In this document: piece by piece, positions 61,157-64,000 of the stretch | Layout: every line of letters begins with the position of its first letter | How positions within the stretch are numbered: position 1 is the first letter of the stretch | NCBI GenBank assembly: GCA_965248075.1 | Contig: CBDFIL010000002.1 | Span: forward strand, 682,001 to 746,000 | Source: VXNE01 sp965248075 | Lineage (GTDB): Bacteria; Pseudomonadota; Gammaproteobacteria; Pseudomonadales; Azotimanducaceae | DNA: 64,000 nucleotides | Reading direction: 5' to 3' | The notes under the pieces: generated by a model | What the model saw: only the letters and a program-made list of their open reading frames with translations | What the model was told of the DNA's origin: nothing | Databases searched by the model: none | Program-made: the position numbers and the translations under genes

Positions 61157-62020
61157 ATGAGTGTGGAAGGACGCGTAGTGATCGTGACGGGCGCCGGCGG
61201 AGGCCTCGGCCGCGCTCATGCGCTGCTGCTGGCCGAACACGGCGCCAAGGTGGTGGTGAATGACCTCGGCGGCAACGTCGACGGCAGCGGTCAGGGCGAC
61301 ATGGCCGATCAGGTGGTCGAGGAGATTCGTGCCAACGGTGGCGAGGCCGTCGCCAACAAGGCGAGCGTGGCGGATCGCGACGGGGCGAAGAGCATCGTCG
61401 AAGACGCCGTGCGGGCCTTCGGGACCGTCGACATCGTCGTCAACAACGCCGGGATCCTGCGCGACAAGTCCTTCAAGAAGATGACCCTCGACGAATGGGA
61501 CATCGTCATCGACGTGCACCTGAACGGCAGCGCGTACGTGACCTGGAACGCCTGGCCGATCATGTACGAGCAGAACTACGGGCGCGTGATCTTCACCTCG
61601 TCCGTGTCCGGTATCTTCGGCAGCTTCGGCCAAGCCAACTACGGCGCGGCCAAGATGGGGATGCTCGGCCTCATGAACAACCTCGCGCGCGAAGGCGCCT
61701 CGCACAACATCCACACCAACTGCCTGTCCCCGGGCGCGGCGACGCGCATGACGGCGAGCGTCCCGGGCAGCACCATCGATGCGGACAATCCGGAGGCGGA
61801 CAACCATCCGGGGCTCGTGAGCCCGGCGGTGCTCTACCTGGCCGGTGAGGACGCCCCCAACGGACGCGTCATCCAGGCGATGCGGGGCGGCTTCTCGTCG
61901 AACATGATGTATTCGAACGCCGGTATCGACCTCGGCGCCGACGCCTCGTTCGAAGCGCTCGAAGCCCGCATCGACACGGTGCTCGACATGTCGGCAGCGA
62001 CGCCGGGCAGCAGCTTGTAG
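61157..62020 (+). CDS. SDR of the peroxisomal MFE-2 / HSD17B4-like type
   Basis: 287 residues from ATG 61157 (GGAGG site). Cofactor loop TGAGGGLGRAHALLLAEHGA, VVVNDLGG, NNAGILRDKSFKKM, catalytic Ser/Tyr/Lys in SSVSG and NYGAAKMG. This block is typical of the dehydrogenase domain of multifunctional enzyme 2, a 3-hydroxyacyl-CoA dehydrogenase. Its TAG stop is part of a REP-like head. Divergent from the riboswitch-controlled btuB operon. Confidence 0.9.
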   Translation: MSVEGRVVIVTGAGGGLGRAHALLLAEHGAKVVVNDLGGNVDGSGQGDMADQVVEEIRANGGEAVANKASVADRDGAKSIVEDAVRAFGTVDIVVNNAGILRDKSFKKMTLDEWDIVIDVHLNGSAYVTWNAWPIMYEQNYGRVIFTSSVSGIFGSFGQANYGAAKMGMLGLMNNLAREGASHNIHTNCLSPGAATRMTASVPGSTIDADNPEADNHPGLVSPAVLYLAGEDAPNGRVIQAMRGGFSSNMMYSNAGIDLGADASFEALEARIDTVLDMSAATPGSSL

Positions 62021-62113
62021 GGGACGGGCTTGTCCCGTCCCGTTCCTGCAGCTTGCACGGCTCCGGGACGGATGCACGACTCCGGGACGGGCGACCACAA
62101 GGGTCGCCCCTAC
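62017..62113. repeat. REPIN-like inverted pair
   Basis: GTAG-headed palindrome 62017-62041 overlaps the SDR stop codon; partner at 62089-62113 (GGGCGACC-ACAAG-GGTCGCCC, CTAC tail). Confidence 0.75.
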
Positions 62114-62206
62114 ATGTGACGTGCCGAATCAGCGGCGAGCGGATTTGTTCCGTGCAAGAGCGCGGGAACGCCGTCTCGCGTGCTTACCGTCGGAGGGGAC
62201 GAGGCC

Positions 62207-62251
62207 GTATTGGACAATGTGAGCGACATTGTCCAATACCCTGTAAAACAG
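62207..62251. other. Perfect 14-bp inverted repeat beyond cysS
   Basis: GTATTGGACAATGT (62207-62220) and its exact inverse (62226-62239) around GAGCG; a second small hairpin CCTGT-AAA-ACAGG follows at 62239-62251. No T-run follows, so it is not an ordinary terminator. It may be an operator or mobile end. Confidence 0.6.
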
Positions 62252-62268
62252 GAACCTTGTCGCGACCT

Positions 62269-63678
62269 CTACCTCGCGGGCTCCTGGCGCGCCGCCCGCC
62301 AGCGGGTCCCGTCGGGCGTGTCCTCGAGTTCGATCCCCTGGGCGGCCAGTTCGTCGCGGATGGCGTCCGCCCGTGCGAAGTCCCTGGCCGCGCGCGCGGC
62401 GGCGCGTGCGGCGATGCGGGATTCGACCCACTCCGCATCCGCCTGCGCCCCGCGGCGGAAATGCTCGCCTGCCGGCGCCGTCAGGATGCCGAGCAGCCAG
62501 CCGCCGGCGAGCAGTCGGTCCCGCGCGGCAGCGGCCACCGCCGGATCGTCCGTGGCGTGAATCTGCGTCGCGATGGCGTGCATCGCGGCGAGGGCGCGTG
62601 GCGTATTGAGGTCGTTGCAGAGCGGCTCGAGCACCGACTCCGGAAACGCATCGGTCGGAGCGTCGCGCCAGGCGAGGGCGGTCGTGCCGTCGTCCGGTGC
62701 GTCGAGCAGGGCCTGGTAGAGGCCGTCGAGACTCGCCCGGGCCTGCTGCAGGAGCCGCTTGGACCAGTCGAGCCCGTGCCGGTAGTGCCCGGAGAGCAGG
62801 GCGTAGCGCAGGGTCTCGCCGGAATGTTCCGAAAGCAGCGCCCGGATGGTCACGATGTTGCCGAGGCTCTTCGACATCTTCTCGGCGCTGAAGCGCAGCA
62901 TGCCGTTGTGCATCCAGTAGCGGACGTACTGCTGGCCGTCCTCGACGCAGGTTCCCTGGGCCAGTTCGTTCTCATGGTGCGGGAACGTCAGGTCGCTGCC
63001 GCCCCCGTGGATGTCGATGGTCGGGCCGAGGTGCTTGCGGATCATCGCCGAGCACTCGATGTGCCAGCCCGGGCGCCCGCGGCCCCAGGGGCTGTCCCAC
63101 CCGGGCAGCTCGGCAGTGGAGGGCTTCCACAGCACGAAATCCTTCGGATCGCGCTTGTACGGCGCGACCTCGACGCGCGCGCCCTCCTGGATGTCTTCGA
63201 GCGACTGCTTCGAGAGCGTGCCGTAGTCCGGGTCGGAGGGCACATCGAACAGGACGTGCCCATCGGCTGCGTAGGCGTGCCCGCGGGCGACGAGGGACTC
63301 GATCATCGCGACGATCTCGGCGATGTGCTCCGTCGCGCGGGGCTCGACGTCCGGCGGCAGCGTGCCGAGCGCGGCGACGTCCTCGAGATAGCGTGCGGTG
63401 AAACGCTCGGTGAGGGCCTCGATGGGCTCGCCGTTCGCCAGCGCCGCGGCGTTGATCTTGTCCTCGACGTCGGTGATGTTGCGCACGTACGTCACCTTCT
63501 CGTAGCGGACCCGCAGGAGCCGCACGAAGACGTCGAACGCCACCGCCGGGAGACCGTTGCCGATGTGGACGAGGTCGTACACCGTCGGGCCGCAGACGTA
63601 GATCGTGACCTCGCCCGGAACGCGCGGCTCGAAGCGGCGTTTGGCGCCGCTGTAGGTGTCGTGAATGTGGATGTCCAT
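62269..63678 (-). CDS. cysS: Cysteinyl-tRNA synthetase
   Basis: 469 residues. Class I synthetase: zinc-binding Cys in YVCGPTVYDLVHIGNGLPAV (with the HIGN form of the HIGH motif), GWHIECSAM and HHENELAQ zinc ligands, KMSKSLGN loop, and the C-terminal anticodon-binding helices. Charges tRNA-Cys. Slightly longer than E. coli CysRS, with no unusual insertions. Confidence 0.97.
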   Translation of the reverse strand: MDIHIHDTYSGAKRRFEPRVPGEVTIYVCGPTVYDLVHIGNGLPAVAFDVFVRLLRVRYEKVTYVRNITDVEDKINAAALANGEPIEALTERFTARYLEDVAALGTLPPDVEPRATEHIAEIVAMIESLVARGHAYAADGHVLFDVPSDPDYGTLSKQSLEDIQEGARVEVAPYKRDPKDFVLWKPSTAELPGWDSPWGRGRPGWHIECSAMIRKHLGPTIDIHGGGSDLTFPHHENELAQGTCVEDGQQYVRYWMHNGMLRFSAEKMSKSLGNIVTIRALLSEHSGETLRYALLSGHYRHGLDWSKRLLQQARASLDGLYQALLDAPDDGTTALAWRDAPTDAFPESVLEPLCNDLNTPRALAAMHAIATQIHATDDPAVAAAARDRLLAGGWLLGILTAPAGEHFRRGAQADAEWVESRIAARAAARAARDFARADAIRDELAAQGIELEDTPDGTRWRAARQEPAR

Positions 63679-63858
63679 GCTGTCCGTGCGAAGGTTGGGG
63701 TTGCGGGAGGCGCGCGGGCGCCGGCGGTTCAGGACCGGCTCGGACAGGTACAGGGGAGCGCGCGGCAGAACATCGCGGGCATTATAAGGCGGTTCGGAAG
63801 GCGCCGGAGGGAGCCGTCGCGAGCTGGCGGGTGCCGCGCGTTGCTGCGCCCGCCGCGA

Positions 63859-64000
63859 TCATCCGGAGACGTCCGGGCCGTAGCGGTCCGCGAGATATCC
63901 GTGCACGGCCCGCAACCCCATGGCTTCCCCGCCGACGGGATGGCCGGGGCGTGCGCGCTGGTTCCAGGCCATGATGTCGAAGTGCACCCACGGCGTGTCG
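63859..64000 (-). CDS. M17 leucyl-aminopeptidase-like protein, C-terminal end only
   Basis: The last 47 codons before a TGA at 63859-63861: DTPWVHFDIMAWNQRARPGH, then GGEAMGLRAVHGYLADRYG. The pattern W-x-H-x-D-x-x-x-x-x-W-N and the GGEA...A helix match the C-terminus of PepA/PepB-type M17 aminopeptidases. The start lies beyond the window. 63679-63858 has no gene. Confidence 0.75.
   Translation of the reverse strand, partial: DTPWVHFDIMAWNQRARPGHPVGGEAMGLRAVHGYLADRYGPDVSG

Noticed and set aside
1..64000. tRNA or rRNA genes
   Set aside because: No cloverleaf with a T-loop GGTTCGAATCC-like core or rRNA core sequence was recognised by eye; a covariance search would be decisive.

Overview
The window is high-GC DNA from a Gram-negative bacterium, most likely an uncultured, probably marine gammaproteobacterium-like heterotroph. 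This rests on outer-membrane TonB receptors, lipoprotein signal peptides with lipoboxes, cobalamin scavenging, MaoC/SDR/ThDP metabolism and a bacterial-type cysS. The taxonomic guess is inference from gene content only. No rRNA or tRNA gene was recognised.

Layout. 1-4.4 kb: a truncated DUF3604-type exported protein, a nearly RT-less group II intron remnant inside a cluster of palindromic repeats, and a two-gene NAD salvage operon (nicotinamidase, nicotinate phosphoribosyltransferase). 4.4-20 kb: a minus-strand nutrient locus. It alternates lipoprotein S1 sulfatases with family-5 peptide/oligopeptide-type binding lipoproteins and ends in the ABC transporter itself: permease, fused permease-ATPase, ATPase. 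A duplicated upstream sulfatase module has decayed: the binding protein has lost about 91 codons and the small SnoaL-like gene is cut short. 20-25 kb: a plus-strand block with a ThDP enzyme, a 3'-truncated MFS carrier, a GrdB-like protein whose frame continues through one UGA (predicted selenocysteine, UxxC), and a GST. 25-32 kb: a second GST, an Xre/RES toxin-antitoxin pair, a GPH-type transporter, HupE/UreJ, a parvulin-type PPIase and an SDR.

32-50.7 kb is an accessory region. It has low coding density, small unknown genes, a decayed secreted nuclease, a possible PIN-like pair, a degenerate type I-E-like CRISPR array without cas genes, a MITE-like element, remnants of IS256, ISNCY and IS481-like elements, and one intact IS. 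That IS encodes a DruA-like (DUF4338) domain fused to an ISAs1-family transposase and is bounded by a perfect 9-bp target duplication. It interrupts an already frameshifted TonB receptor gene. A second, intact TonB receptor follows.

50.7-64 kb returns to dense housekeeping and metabolic genes: EamA exporter, Nudix, peroxiredoxin, cupin, SPOR lipoprotein, MaoC-type dehydratase, HNH nuclease and an Nramp-like carrier. Then come an M20 dipeptidase and btuB-like receptor behind a cobalamin riboswitch, an SDR, cysS and the end of an M17 aminopeptidase.

A dispersed repeat with a GTAG head, a G/C-rich hairpin and an invariant CTTGT loop occurs at about a dozen places, often as inverted pairs (REPIN/BIME architecture). 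The stems differ between copies but remain paired. At three genes the repeat supplies the TAG stop codon, and at one it has replaced the start of a signal peptide.
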